Counted from the stretch's first letter, positions 1 to 7,899 are shown. The stretch: 18,362 bases of DNA from an uncultured Rivibacter sp. (GCA_946481025.1 CAMLNA010000092.1:1-18362), one strand, 5' to 3'. Notes: generated by a model not told the origin, from the sequence alone. Translations and numbers: made by a program.

Positions 1-2
1 CG

Positions 3-1241
3 TTTCGCGACGCGCAGGGCGAGCCCATCGACCAGGGCCTCGCGATCCACTTCCCTGCCCCGAACAGCTACACCGGCGAAGACGTGCTGGAGCTGCAGGC
101 CCACGGCGGCCCGGTGGTGCTGCAGCTGCTGCTGGCGCGCTGCCTGGCGGCCGGTACCGGCATGGGCCTGCGCCTGGCCGAGCCCGGCGAGTTCACCGAG
201 CGGGCCTTCCTCAACGACAAGATCGACCTCGCCCAGGCCGAGGCGATCGCCGACCTCATCGAGGCCAGCACCGAGGCCGCGGCGCGTTCGGCCAGCCGCT
301 CGCTCGCCGGCGCGTTCTCGAAGGAGATCGAGGCGTTGCGTGACCGGCTCATCGAGCTGCGCATGCTGGTCGAAGCCACGCTGGACTTTCCCGAGGAGGA
401 GATCGACTTCCTGGAAAAGGCCGACGCGCGCGGCCGGCTTCACCGCGTTGCGTCGCAGCTCGATGCCGTGCTCGACCGTGCCCGGCAGGGTGCGCTGCTG
501 CGCGAAGGCATCCATGTGGTGCTGGCGGGCCAGCCCAACGTGGGCAAGAGCTCGCTGCTCAATGCGCTGGCCGGGGCCGAGCTGGCGATCGTGACGCCCA
601 TCCCCGGCACCACGCGCGACAAGGTCAGCGAAACCATCCAGATCGAAGGCGTGCCGCTGCACGTGATCGACACCGCCGGCCTGCGCGAAGCCGGCGACGA
701 GGTCGAGCGCATCGGCATCGCGCGCAGCTGGGCCGCCATCGAGGCGGCCGATGCGGTGCTGTTCCTGCACGACCTCACCCGCCTGGGGCAGCCGGCGTAC
801 GAAGCGGCCGAACGCGACATCGAACGGCGGCTGCCGCACGGCGTGGCGCAGCATGCGCGCATCGTGCACGTCTACAACAAGGCCGATGCGCCCGAGGCCG
901 TCGAACCGCCTGCGCCGGCCGGAAGCGAGCAGTCGGTGCGCCTGTCTGCCAGGACCGGCGCCGGGCTCGACGCGCTGCGCCGCTGCCTGCTGGAGATCGC
1001 CGGCTGGCATGCCGCACCCGAAGGCGTGTTCATCGCGCGCGCCCGCCATGTGCAGGCGCTGCAGGCGGCCCGACTGCATCTGCAGGAGGCGCAGGTCCGG
1101 CTGGCCGAGGCCGACGCCGCGCTCGACCTGCTGGCCGAGGAGCTGCGCCTCGCGCACAACGCGCTGGGCGAGATCACCGGCGCCTTCTCGGCGGACGACC
1201 TGCTCGGCGAGATCTTTTCGCGCTTCTGTATCGGCAAGTAA
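3..1241 (+). CDS. mnmE: tRNA modification GTPase MnmE (5' truncated by window edge)
   Basis: MnmE works with MnmG (GidA) to install the cmnm5/nm5 group on U34 of certain tRNAs, using folate and GTP hydrolysis. The reading frame is open from base 3; the first visible residues ([20 protein letters not shown], then NSYTGED) belong to the N-terminal folate-binding domain, so roughly the first 80 residues lie outside the window. The G domain is complete: P-loop GQPNVGKS at about 528-551, a TTRD switch at about 610-621, DTAGLRE from 669, and NKAD at 876-887. The protein ends in the family's hallmark FCIGK, whose cysteine is essential in E. coli MnmE, so the C-terminus is intact with TAA at 1239-1241. 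No frameshift is seen. The next gene is about 170 bases downstream and has its own promoter candidate. Confidence 0.97.
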   Translation, partial: FRDAQGEPIDQGLAIHFPAPNSYTGEDVLELQAHGGPVVLQLLLARCLAAGTGMGLRLAEPGEFTERAFLNDKIDLAQAEAIADLIEASTEAAARSASRSLAGAFSKEIEALRDRLIELRMLVEATLDFPEEEIDFLEKADARGRLHRVASQLDAVLDRARQGALLREGIHVVLAGQPNVGKSSLLNALAGAELAIVTPIPGTTRDKVSETIQIEGVPLHVIDTAGLREAGDEVERIGIARSWAAIEAADAVLFLHDLTRLGQPAYEAAERDIERRLPHGVAQHARIVHVYNKADAPEAVEPPAPAGSEQSVRLSARTGAGLDALRRCLLEIAGWHAAPEGVFIARARHVQALQAARLHLQEAQVRLAEADAALDLLAEELRLAHNALGEITGAFSADDLLGEIFSRFCIGK

Positions 1242-1321
1242 GGTCCGCGGTTTCCGTGCAAGAAGCCACGACGGCCGGAGCGCGCCGAGTGATCGGCGGG
1301 CCGTTTGTGGCACGCCGCTTG

Positions 1322-1350
1322 TTGTGGGCCGCACACGCGATGCCCATAAT
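1322..1350 (+). promoter_or_regulatory. candidate sigma70-type promoter for the cyclic-nucleotide-binding gene
   Basis: A -35-like TTGTGG (1322-1327) and a -10-like CATAAT (1345-1350, 5 of 6 to consensus) are separated by exactly 17 bases. The predicted start of transcription is near 1357, giving a leader of about 58 bases before the ATG at 1415. AT-rich sequence (CATAATTGGGAACAAATTC) stands out from the GC-rich surroundings. The -35 matches only 3 of 6, so this is a motif-based guess. Confidence 0.45.
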
Positions 1351-1414
1351 TGGGAACAAATTCACACGGCGGCCCGCGCCTCTCCGCGGCGCTGCGACAC
1401 CCGAGACAGACACG

Positions 1415-1882
1415 ATGGAACTCAACGAACTCGTCCAAGCGGTGCAGTCGCTGAATGCGGAAGACGCCTTCCGCGGGCGGCTCGACGCGCAGCAATGGAA
1501 GACGCTGGCTCAGTACCTCACGCGCCACGAGATCCGCGCCGGCGACCTGCTCATCAAGCAGGGTGACAACGATCGCACGGTGTACTTCCTGGGCCAGGGT
1601 TCGTTGCAGGTGTTCACGACCGGGGGGCCTCCGGGGTCCAGTCGCATCGCCATCCTGCGCACCGGTTCCATCTGCGGCGAGCCGGGGCTGTTTGCCGACG
1701 GGCCGCGCACCGCCAACGTCGAGGCCATGACGCCCTGCGTGGTGTGGGCCCTGCGGCTGCCGCGCTTCGAAGAGCTGGCCGCCCGCGTGCCGGCCGTCGC
1801 GCTCGAGGTGGCGCGTGCCTGCGCCGGCGTGATGGCGGTGCGCATGCGCGCCAACATGTCCAAGCAGATGCCGATTTCTTGA
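1415..1882 (+). CDS. stand-alone cyclic-nucleotide-binding domain protein (CRP/FNR-type sensor fold)
   Basis: A 155-residue protein that is essentially one cNMP-binding beta-roll: KQGDNDRTVYFLGQGSLQVF (residues 48-67), then the phosphate-binding-cassette-like stretch ICGEPGLFADGPRTANVEAM (86-105), with the Glu (E89) and Arg (R98) positions that contact the cyclic nucleotide in CRP/PKA-type domains. After it comes only one helix (about 117-145) and a short tail; there is no helix-turn-helix, kinase, channel or GGDEF part. I chose ATG 1415 because similarity to the fold begins there; the frame stays open upstream to a GTG at 1256, but that sequence is low-quality and contains the promoter candidate. 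The Shine-Dalgarno is weak. It probably senses a cyclic nucleotide and acts through a partner protein; the ligand and partner cannot be told from sequence. Confidence 0.78.
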   Translation: MELNELVQAVQSLNAEDAFRGRLDAQQWKTLAQYLTRHEIRAGDLLIKQGDNDRTVYFLGQGSLQVFTTGGPPGSSRIAILRTGSICGEPGLFADGPRTANVEAMTPCVVWALRLPRFEELAARVPAVALEVARACAGVMAVRMRANMSKQMPIS

Positions 1883-1885
1883 CCA

Positions 1886-1960
1886 CCCCCGTAGCGCCTG
1901 CGGCGCTCCCCCTCTAGGGGGCGACGCTGGTGGACCGGCAAAGCCGGATCCACGGCGTCC
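1886..1960. repeat. palindromic intergenic repeat (REP-like, Burkholderiales type)
   Basis: Directly after the stop codon of the cyclic-nucleotide-binding gene lie three consecutive hairpins: AGCGCC/GGCGCT (1893-1898 with 1902-1907, loop TGC), CCCCC/GGGGG (1908-1912 with 1917-1921, loop TCTA), and an imperfect stem CGCTGGTGGACCGGC/GCCGGATCCACGGCG (1925-1939 with 1943-1957, loop AAA). I recall near-identical elements scattered between genes in Comamonadaceae-type genomes; this is recollection, not a search. It has no coding potential. It may act as a 3'-end stabiliser or a mobile REP-type element. Confidence 0.6.
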
Positions 1961-1969
1961 ACTCCGATC

Positions 1970-2000
1970 GACAAGGGCCGCGTTGCGGCCCTTGTCTCTC
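1970..2000. terminator. perfect-hairpin terminator between convergent genes
   Basis: A perfect 12-base-pair stem, GACAAGGGCCGC / GCGGCCCTTGTC (1970-1981 and 1985-1996) with a three-base loop GTT, is followed on the plus strand by the pyrimidine-rich TCTCTC. It sits between the plus-strand cyclic-nucleotide-binding gene and the end of minus-strand apt (stop at 2012), so it could stop transcription from both sides. The trailing U tract is imperfect, and no U run follows on the minus strand. Confidence 0.65.
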
Positions 2001-2011
2001 TCATGGGTGGG

Positions 2012-2563
2012 TCAGTGGCCTTCGAAGCTCACCAGGGTGAAGAGGTCCAGGCCGGCGGCGCGCAGCTTGTCCGAGCCGCGCAGCTCCGGCAGGTCCACGA
2101 TCGCCGCACCCTCGATCACCGTGGCTCCCAGACGCTGCAGCAGCCTCATGCCGGCCATCATGGTGCCGCCGGTGGCGATCAGGTCATCGATCAGCACCAC
2201 ACGATCGCCGGGCTTCACTGCGTCGGTGTGCAGCTCCACCGTGGCGCTGCCGTATTCCAGCTCGTAGGTCTCTTCCACCGTGGTGAAGGGCAGCTTGCCC
2301 TTCTTGCGGATCGGCACGAAGCCGATGTTGAGTTCGTAGGCCAGCACCGAGCCGATGATGAAGCCGCGGGCATCCAGCCCGGCGATCACGTTCGGCCGCA
2401 CGTCGAAGTAGCGGTGCACGAACTCGTCGATCAGCACGCGGAACACCTTCGGGTTCTGCAGCAGCGGCGTGATGTCGCGGAACTGCACGCCCGCCTCCGG
2501 CCAGTCGGGCACGGTACGGATGTGCTGCTTGATGAATTCGCGGGGATGCTGGTTCCTGGCCAT
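2012..2563 (-). CDS. apt: adenine phosphoribosyltransferase
   Basis: Apt converts adenine plus PRPP to AMP and pyrophosphate in purine salvage, in the cytoplasm. The 183-residue protein has the normal family length. The PRPP-binding motif [13 protein letters not shown] is at residues 122-134. The upstream segment [10 protein letters not shown] (29-38), the ARGF loop (65-68) and RKKGKLP (86-92) match the flexible-loop and substrate regions of type I PRTases. The start [13 protein letters not shown] at 2563 fits the usual N-terminus. It is followed in the opposite direction by the plus-strand terminator hairpin and preceded, on the same strand, by the antiporter gene with a 76-base gap, so the two may be co-transcribed. 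Nothing unusual in the sequence. Confidence 0.97.
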   Translation of the reverse strand: MARNQHPREFIKQHIRTVPDWPEAGVQFRDITPLLQNPKVFRVLIDEFVHRYFDVRPNVIAGLDARGFIIGSVLAYELNIGFVPIRKKGKLPFTTVEETYELEYGSATVELHTDAVKPGDRVVLIDDLIATGGTMMAGMRLLQRLGATVIEGAAIVDLPELRGSDKLRAAGLDLFTLVSFEGH

Positions 2564-2639
2564 GGCGGTGCCTCATGCGGCGGGTGTGCGCAAACCCCGG
2601 GATTCTGGCTTGTCCGCCAGCCCGCGCGTCACCGGTCGG

Positions 2640-4637
2640 TCAGCCGTGCAGGAGCCGCGCTTCCGCCAGCAGCAGCGCCTCGGGCTGGCCGGCCAGCACC
2701 AGCGTGTCGCCCTCGGCCAGCTCGAACTCGTGGTGGGGCTTCACGACGCGGCCGTTGGCACGGCGGATGGACATCACGTTCACGCTCAGGCCCTCGAGCG
2801 ACAGCAGCGACAGCGTGCGGCCCAGGCTGGCCGCGCCGGCGTTGAGCGTGATGCTGCGCAGGCGGGCCTGTTCACGCTCCTCGATCGTGTCGTCGTCAGC
2901 GCCGTGGAAGTAGCCGCGCAGCAGGCCGTAGCGCGCGTCGCGCTGGTCCTGCACCACCCGGATCACCCGCCGCATCGGCACGCCCACCAGCGCGAGCACG
3001 TGCGAGGCCATCATCAGCGAGCCTTCGATGGCTTCGGGCACCACCTCGGTCGCGCCGGCGCCCTGCAGCTTCTCGAGGTCGGTGTCGTCGAGCGTGCGCA
3101 CGATCACCGGCACGGTGGGCGCGTGCTCGTGCACGTGCTGCAGGATCTTCATCGCCGAGGCGGTGTCCTGGTAGCTCACCACCACCGCGCTGGCGCGTGC
3201 CAGGCCGGCGGCCATCAGGCTCTGCAGCCGCGCCGCGTCGCCGAACACCACGCTCTGCCCGGCCGCTGCCGCCTGCCGCACGCGGTCCGGGTCGAGGTCG
3301 AGCGCCATGTACGGAATGCCCTCGCCTTCGAGCAGCCGGGCGAGGTTCTGCCCCGAGCGGCCATAGCCGCAGATGATCACGTGCGCCTCGGTGCGGATCG
3401 ACTTCTTGGCAATGGTGGTGAGCGCCACCGACTGCATCAGCCACTCGCTCGAATACAGCTTCATCACGATGCGGTTGCTGTACATCACGATCAGCGGCGT
3501 GGCCAGCATCGACAGCACCATGGCCGCCAGCACCGGGTTGCGCAGCTGCTCGGGAATCAGCTGGTTCTGCGTGGCCAGCGACAGCAGCACGAAGCCGAAC
3601 TCGCCCGCCTGTGCAAGGTACAGGCCCGTGCGAAGCGCCACGCCGGGGCTCGCGCCGAACAGCCGCGCCAGCAGGGTGACCAGGCCGAACTTGAACAGCA
3701 CGGGCAGCGTCACCATCATGAGCACGAGCGCCCACCGGTCGAGCAGCGCCCCCCAGTCGAGCTTCATGCCCAGGGTGATGAAGAACAGTCCGAGCAGCAC
3801 GTCGTGGAACGGCCGGATGTCCGTTTCCACCTGGTGCTTGTATTCCGTCTCGGCGATCAGCATGCCGGCGACGAATGCGCCCAGTGCCAGCGACAGGCCG
3901 GCCAGCTCGGTCAGCCAGGCGAGCCCCAGCGTGACCAGCAGCAGGTTCAGGATGAACAGCTCCTCGCTCTTGCGGCGTGCCACCAGCGTGAGCCACCAGC
4001 GCATCACCCGCTGCCCGCCCGACAGCAGCAGTGCCAGCACGGCAGCCGCCTTCAGCGCGGCAAGCGCCAATGCGGAGAACATGTCGCCGCTTTGCGCGCC
4101 CAGGGCGGGAATGAGCACCAGCAGCGGCACCACGGCCAGATCCTGGAACAGCAGCACGCCCATCACCCTGCGGCCATGCTCGCTCTCGAGTTCGAGCCGC
4201 TCGGCCATCAGCTTCACGACGATGGCCGTGCTGCTCATCGCCAGCGCCGCGCCCAGCGCGATGGCGCTGCGCCAGTCGAGGCCCCAGGACTTGCCGAAGC
4301 TGGCCATCCACCAGGCCAGGAAGGCGTTGGTTGCCACGGCCACCACGATGGTGAGCGCCACCTGGCTGAAGCCCAGCCCGAACACCAGGGTGCGCATGCT
4401 GCGCAGCTTGGGCAGGTTGAACTCGAGCCCGATCACGAACATCAGGAACACCACGCCGAACTCGGCCAGGTGCTCGATGCTCTTCGCGTCGTGGGTGGCC
4501 TGCAGCACCAGCGGTCCGATCAGCACGCCGACGGCCAGGTAGCCGAGCATGGGCGGCAGCTTCATGCTGCGGAACGCCACGACGCCCAGCACGGCGGCAA
4601 CCAGAAAGAGCAGCGCGAGTTCGAGCGTAGTGGCCAT
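2640..4637 (-). CDS. KefB/KefC-type monovalent cation:proton antiporter (CPA2) with RCK domain
   Basis: A 665-residue inner-membrane antiporter predicted to exchange K+ (or another monovalent cation) for H+. Residues 1-400 form about 12-13 hydrophobic segments of the Na+/H+ exchanger fold, including the family motif LLFQDLAVVPLL (162-173; FQD in KefC) and GLEFNLPKL (70-78). Residues about 418-535 are a TrkA-N/RCK nucleotide-binding Rossmann domain with GYGRSG (424-429) and an acidic residue at the end of the second strand (D447). Residues about 574-660 are a TrkA-C domain. This matches glutathione-gated Kef or YbaL-like proteins; which subfamily, and whether glutathione gates it, cannot be settled here. 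No KefF/KefG-type ancillary gene adjoins it. It is divergent from kdsD with 76 bases between, and lies upstream of apt. Confidence 0.93.
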   Translation of the reverse strand: MATTLELALLFLVAAVLGVVAFRSMKLPPMLGYLAVGVLIGPLVLQATHDAKSIEHLAEFGVVFLMFVIGLEFNLPKLRSMRTLVFGLGFSQVALTIVVAVATNAFLAWWMASFGKSWGLDWRSAIALGAALAMSSTAIVVKLMAERLELESEHGRRVMGVLLFQDLAVVPLLVLIPALGAQSGDMFSALALAALKAAAVLALLLSGGQRVMRWWLTLVARRKSEELFILNLLLVTLGLAWLTELAGLSLALGAFVAGMLIAETEYKHQVETDIRPFHDVLLGLFFITLGMKLDWGALLDRWALVLMMVTLPVLFKFGLVTLLARLFGASPGVALRTGLYLAQAGEFGFVLLSLATQNQLIPEQLRNPVLAAMVLSMLATPLIVMYSNRIVMKLYSSEWLMQSVALTTIAKKSIRTEAHVIICGYGRSGQNLARLLEGEGIPYMALDLDPDRVRQAAAAGQSVVFGDAARLQSLMAAGLARASAVVVSYQDTASAMKILQHVHEHAPTVPVIVRTLDDTDLEKLQGAGATEVVPEAIEGSLMMASHVLALVGVPMRRVIRVVQDQRDARYGLLRGYFHGADDDTIEEREQARLRSITLNAGAASLGRTLSLLSLEGLSVNVMSIRRANGRVVKPHHEFELAEGDTLVLAGQPEALLLAEARLLHG

Positions 4638-4680
4638 TCGGCGGGTGAGTGCAAGGCCTGTGCCCAGAGGTGGGCGCGCC

Positions 4681-4686
4681 TAGAAT
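4681..4686 (+). promoter_or_regulatory. candidate -10 box of the kdsD-kdsC-lptC operon
   Basis: TAGAAT (5 of 6 to TATAAT) lies 27 bases before the GTG of kdsD, in the 76-base gap shared with the divergent antiporter gene. No good -35 is visible 16-18 bases upstream, so the site is only a candidate. A promoter here would give a leader of about 20 bases. Confidence 0.4.
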
Positions 4687-4713
4687 CGCCCGATCCTACC
4701 CAAGCAAGACGAC

Positions 4714-5706
4714 GTGTCCCATCCTCTCCCACCCTTCGACCCGCAACGGGCCATCGCCCTGGCGCAGCAGACGCTGGACATCGAGGCGCAGGCCCTGGCC
4801 GAAGTGCGCCAGCGGGTGGGGGATGCGTTTGCCCAGGCCGTTTCCCGCGTGCTGCACTGCACCGGGCGCGTGGTCGTGATGGGCATGGGCAAGAGCGGCC
4901 ACGTCGGCCGCAAGATCGCGGCGACCCTGGCTTCCACCGGCACGCCGGCGATGTTCGTGCACCCGGCCGAAGCCAGCCATGGCGACCTCGGCATGGTCAC
5001 GGAGCACGACGTGGTGCTGGCCATCTCCAACTCGGGCGAGGTCGACGAGCTCACCGCCATCCTGCCCGCGATCAAGCGCCTGGGCGTGCCGGTCATCGCG
5101 ATGACCGGCCGCGCGCAATCCACCCTCGCGCGCCATGCCGATGTGGTGCTCGACAACGCGGTGGCCAAGGAGGCCTGCCCGCTGAACCTCGCACCCACCG
5201 CCAGCACCACCGCGCAGCTGGCGCTGGGCGACGCGCTCGCGGTGGCGCTGCTCGACGCGCGCGGCTTCAAGGAAGAAGACTTCGCCCGTTCGCACCCCGG
5301 CGGCTCGCTGGGGCGCAAGCTGCTCACCCATGTGCACGACCTCATGCGCACCGGCGATGCCGTGCCGCGGGTGAGCGCTGACACCGGCTTCACCGCGATG
5401 ATGCGCGAGATGAGCGGCAAGGGCCTGGGCGCCACCGCCGTGACCGACGCCTCCGGCCGGGTGCTCGGCATCTTCACCGACGGCGACCTGCGCCGCTGCA
5501 TCGAGCAGGGCCGCGACCTGCGCGAGCTGAAGGCCGGCGAGGTGATGCATCGCAACCCGCGCACCATCCGCCAGGACGTGCTGGCCGTCGAAGCCGCCGA
5601 CCTCATGGAGGAGGCGCGCATCACCACCGTGCTGGTGGTCGACGAACACGGCGTCCTCACCGGCGCCATCAACTCCAACGATCTGATGCGCGCCAAGGTC
5701 ATCTGA
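4714..5706 (+). CDS. kdsD: D-arabinose 5-phosphate isomerase (KpsF/GutQ family)
   Basis: KdsD isomerises D-ribulose 5-phosphate to D-arabinose 5-phosphate, the first step of Kdo synthesis for LPS. The protein has 330 residues: an N-terminal SIS sugar-isomerase domain (about 45-180) and two CBS domains (about 208-265 and 275-330). The four residues known to matter in E. coli KdsD (K59, E111, E152, H193) all appear one position later: K60 in GMGKSG, E112 in GEVDE, E153 in AKEACP, and H194 in RSHPGG, so the enzyme should be active. The start is a GTG (4714), the first start in the frame; the Shine-Dalgarno is weak. It heads a run kdsD-kdsC-lptC, with kdsC 32 bases downstream. The gene order supports LPS biosynthesis rather than a capsule or gut-operon paralogue. 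Confidence 0.96.
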   Translation: MSHPLPPFDPQRAIALAQQTLDIEAQALAEVRQRVGDAFAQAVSRVLHCTGRVVVMGMGKSGHVGRKIAATLASTGTPAMFVHPAEASHGDLGMVTEHDVVLAISNSGEVDELTAILPAIKRLGVPVIAMTGRAQSTLARHADVVLDNAVAKEACPLNLAPTASTTAQLALGDALAVALLDARGFKEEDFARSHPGGSLGRKLLTHVHDLMRTGDAVPRVSADTGFTAMMREMSGKGLGATAVTDASGRVLGIFTDGDLRRCIEQGRDLRELKAGEVMHRNPRTIRQDVLAVEAADLMEEARITTVLVVDEHGVLTGAINSNDLMRAKVI

Positions 5707-5738
5707 GGCACGCGAGCGACCCCGACCGACCGACGACC

Positions 5739-6326
5739 ATGCGCGAGCTCCAGCCCACGCTTTCGTTCGACCCTGCGCTGCTGCTCAAGGCGCAAGGCAT
5801 CAAGGCCGCCATCTTCGACGTGGACGGCGTGCTGACCGACGGACGCATCTACATCGGCGAAGGCGGCGAAGGCTTCAAGGCCTTCTGCACCCTCGACGGC
5901 CATGGCCTCAAGCTGCTGGCGCAAGGCGGCATCACGCCCATCGTGATCACCGGCCGCGACGCCCCGGCGGTGCGTCGGCGCATGGCCGACCTGAAGATCG
6001 CGCATGCCGTGTACGGGGTGCACGACAAGCTGGCTGCGGCGCAGCAGCTCATGGCGCAGCTGGGGCTCGGCTGGCACGAAATGGCCGCCATCGGCGACGA
6101 CTGGCCCGACCTGCCGCTGCTGGTGCGTGCCGCCTTTGCCGCGGCGCCGCCGCAGGCGCATGCCGAAGTAAAGGCCGCCGTGCACCACGTCACGCAGGCC
6201 GAAAGCGGCTACGGCGCCGCGCGAGAGTTCTGCGACGTGCTGCTGGTGGCTGCCGGCCGCTACGCAGAGCTGCTGCACGGCCACCTCGTCACGCTGGACG
6301 ACGGCTCCACGTCGTCCACGGCATGA
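5739..6326 (+). CDS. kdsC: 3-deoxy-D-manno-octulosonate 8-phosphate phosphatase
   Basis: KdsC removes phosphate from Kdo-8-phosphate to give Kdo for the LPS inner core. This is a 195-residue C0-type HAD phosphatase without a cap domain. HAD motif I is FDVDGVLTDG with nucleophile D27 and general acid D29; motif II is ITGR (T71); the motif III lysine is K97 (HDKL); motif IV is GDDWPDL (D120, D121, D124). The C-terminal segment AESGYGAAREFCDVLL, which closes the neighbouring active site in KdsC tetramers, is present. A 20-residue tail after it is not typical. The stop codon overlaps the start of lptC (ATGA, 6323-6326), so the two are translationally coupled. Confidence 0.96.
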   Translation: MRELQPTLSFDPALLLKAQGIKAAIFDVDGVLTDGRIYIGEGGEGFKAFCTLDGHGLKLLAQGGITPIVITGRDAPAVRRRMADLKIAHAVYGVHDKLAAAQQLMAQLGLGWHEMAAIGDDWPDLPLLVRAAFAAAPPQAHAEVKAAVHHVTQAESGYGAAREFCDVLLVAAGRYAELLHGHLVTLDDGSTSSTA

Positions 6327-7033
6327 CGGTGGAAGACAGCGTCCCGCTCGCCGAGCTGGAGCCGCTGGCTCCGCTCACGCCGCCCACGCAGCGCCGCCGC
6401 CGGGCCGGCCCCTGGCACGTGCGGGTCTGGGAAAACGTCGCGGTGTCTCTGCCCGCCGTGCTGATGGGCCTGCTGGCCGCCGCCACCTGGTGGCTGGTCA
6501 AGAACACGCCGGTGCCCGATCCCGAGCGGCCGTCGGCGCCGCCGCGCCACGTGCCCGACTACGAGATGCACAAGTTCTCGATGCAACGCTTCCTGCCTGA
6601 CGGCACGCCCAGCGCCAAGGTCGAGGGCGAGGCGCTGCGCCACTATCCCGACACCGACACCCTGGAGATCGACGACGTGCGCCTGCGCGCGGTCGACCCG
6701 AAAGGCGGCCTCGTCTCCACCGCCAGCGCGAAACGCGCGCTCGCCAACGGCGACATGAGCGAAGTGCAGCTGATCGGCGCGGCCCGGGTGCTGCGCGAGC
6801 CGCCGCCCGGCGCGCGCTCCGGCGAGCAGTTCGAATTCCGCGGCGAGTTCCTGCACCTGTTCACCGACACGGAACGGGTGCGCTCGCACCTGCCGGTGAC
6901 GCTCATCAGCGGGCGCAGCGAGATCCGCGCCGACAGCCTCGAATACGACCACCTGACACAGACGGCCGTGCTGGCAGGCCGGGTGAAGGGCAGCATCGCA
7001 CCGCAGGGCGCGGCACCGAAGGAAGCGCCATGA
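6323..7033 (+). CDS. lptC: LPS export protein LptC (inner-membrane anchor of the Lpt bridge)
   Basis: LptC receives LPS from the LptB2FG ABC transporter and hands it to periplasmic LptA. The 236-residue protein has a long, proline-rich, basic cytoplasmic N-terminus (1-36, with RRRR), a single membrane segment (about 38-59), and a periplasmic beta-jellyroll. Family features include PDYEMHKFSMQRFLPDG (73-89), ALRHYPDTDTLEI, and a late SGRSEIRADSLEYDHLTQTA-type strand pair. It is longer than E. coli LptC (191 residues), mostly at the N-terminus. It overlaps kdsC upstream and the dehydrogenase gene downstream by ATGA in both cases. The expected next genes lptA and lptB are not in this window. Confidence 0.93.
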   Translation: MTVEDSVPLAELEPLAPLTPPTQRRRRAGPWHVRVWENVAVSLPAVLMGLLAAATWWLVKNTPVPDPERPSAPPRHVPDYEMHKFSMQRFLPDGTPSAKVEGEALRHYPDTDTLEIDDVRLRAVDPKGGLVSTASAKRALANGDMSEVQLIGAARVLREPPPGARSGEQFEFRGEFLHLFTDTERVRSHLPVTLISGRSEIRADSLEYDHLTQTAVLAGRVKGSIAPQGAAPKEAP

Positions 7034-7803
7034 AACTGGTCCTCATCACCGGTGCCTCCAGTGGCATCGGACAGGCGCTCGCGGCGCGCTTTCATCGGGC
7101 CGGCTATCGGCTCGCCCTGGTGGCTCGGCGCAGCGGCGACATCGAACACTGGGCGCAGGCGCAAGGCTTCGGCGTCGACCGCGTGGGCGTCTATGCCGCC
7201 GACGTCCGCCAGGCCGACAGCATCATTGCCGCGGCCCGCGAATGCATCGCCAAACAAGGCGTGCCCGACGTCGTGATCGCCAACGCAGGCATCAGCGTGG
7301 GCATCGATACCGCCGAATACGAAGACCTCGAGGTGATGCGGGCCACCTTCGAGACCAACAACCTGGGCGTGGCCGCGACCTTCCACCCGTTCATCAGGCC
7401 GATGCGCGAGCGCCGCAGCGGCACGCTGGTGGGCATTGCCAGCGTGGCCGCGATCCGCGGCCTGCCGGGCCATGGTGCGTACTGCGCAAGCAAGGCTGCC
7501 GTGGTGAGCTATTGCGAAAGCCTGCGCGGCGAATGCCGGCCGTTCGGCGTCAAGGTCGTCACCGTGGTGCCGGGCTATGTGGCCACCCCGCTGACGGCCG
7601 GCAACACCTACCCGATGCCCTTCCTCATGACGCCGGACGAGTTTGCCGACCGCGCCTTCGCCGCCATCGAAGCCGGCGCGAGCTACCGCGTCATTCCGTG
7701 GCAGATGGGCGTGGTGGCCAAGCTGCTGCGCCTGCTGCCCAATGCGCTGTTCGACCGCGCGCTGGCCGGCCGCGGCCGCAAGAAGCGCCAGGGCGAGGGC
7801 TGA
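7030..7803 (+). CDS. short-chain dehydrogenase/reductase (classical SDR)
   Basis: A 257-residue NAD(P)-dependent oxidoreductase with all classical SDR marks: dinucleotide motif TGASSGIG (7-14), NAG (85-87), the catalytic Asn region (N110/N111), Ser (S138, IASVA), and YCASK with Y151 and K155. R33/R34 after the second strand (LVARRSG) suggests NADP(H) preference. The C-terminus is basic and contains hydrophobic stretches (VVAKLLRLLPNALF) that could lie on the membrane. The substrate cannot be deduced. Its ATG overlaps the lptC stop (ATGA at 7030-7033), so it is translated with the LPS genes; a role in envelope lipid or sugar metabolism is only an inference. It is the last gene of the operon before the bidirectional terminator. 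Confidence 0.95.
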   Translation: MKLVLITGASSGIGQALAARFHRAGYRLALVARRSGDIEHWAQAQGFGVDRVGVYAADVRQADSIIAAARECIAKQGVPDVVIANAGISVGIDTAEYEDLEVMRATFETNNLGVAATFHPFIRPMRERRSGTLVGIASVAAIRGLPGHGAYCASKAAVVSYCESLRGECRPFGVKVVTVVPGYVATPLTAGNTYPMPFLMTPDEFADRAFAAIEAGASYRVIPWQMGVVAKLLRLLPNALFDRALAGRGRKKRQGEG

Positions 7804-7843
7804 TCCGCCGGACCGCGGCGCACGGCACGCAGCAGCCCAATTG

Positions 7844-7882
7844 AAAAAGGCGGTGAGCCTTTCGGCCACCGCCTCTTTTCTT
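7844..7882. terminator. bidirectional rho-independent terminator
   Basis: Stem AGGCGGTG (7848-7855) pairs perfectly with CACCGCCT (7867-7874). On the plus strand it is followed by CTTTTCTT, ending the kdsD-to-dehydrogenase operon. On the minus strand it is followed by TTTTTCAATT, ending the RNA-binding-protein gene. It lies between the two convergent stop codons (7803 and 7900). Confidence 0.88.
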
Positions 7883-7899
7883 GCAGACCTGCCGGCTGC

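Noticed and set aside
1256..1414. A 53-codon N-terminal extension of the cyclic-nucleotide-binding protein from GTG 1256
   Set aside because: The extension has no family match, is Arg/Ala-rich like non-coding GC-rich DNA, and contains the best promoter candidate.
2469..5381. A 970-codon open frame on the plus strand, rich in His, Gln and Arg
   Set aside because: It is antisense to apt and the Kef-type antiporter and then runs out of frame through kdsD. Its composition is that of a GC-rich shadow frame; the opposite strands carry full-length, motif-complete proteins.
4680..6284. A 534-codon minus-strand open frame
   Set aside because: Antisense to kdsD and kdsC, both with intact catalytic residues; no recognisable domain in the antisense product.
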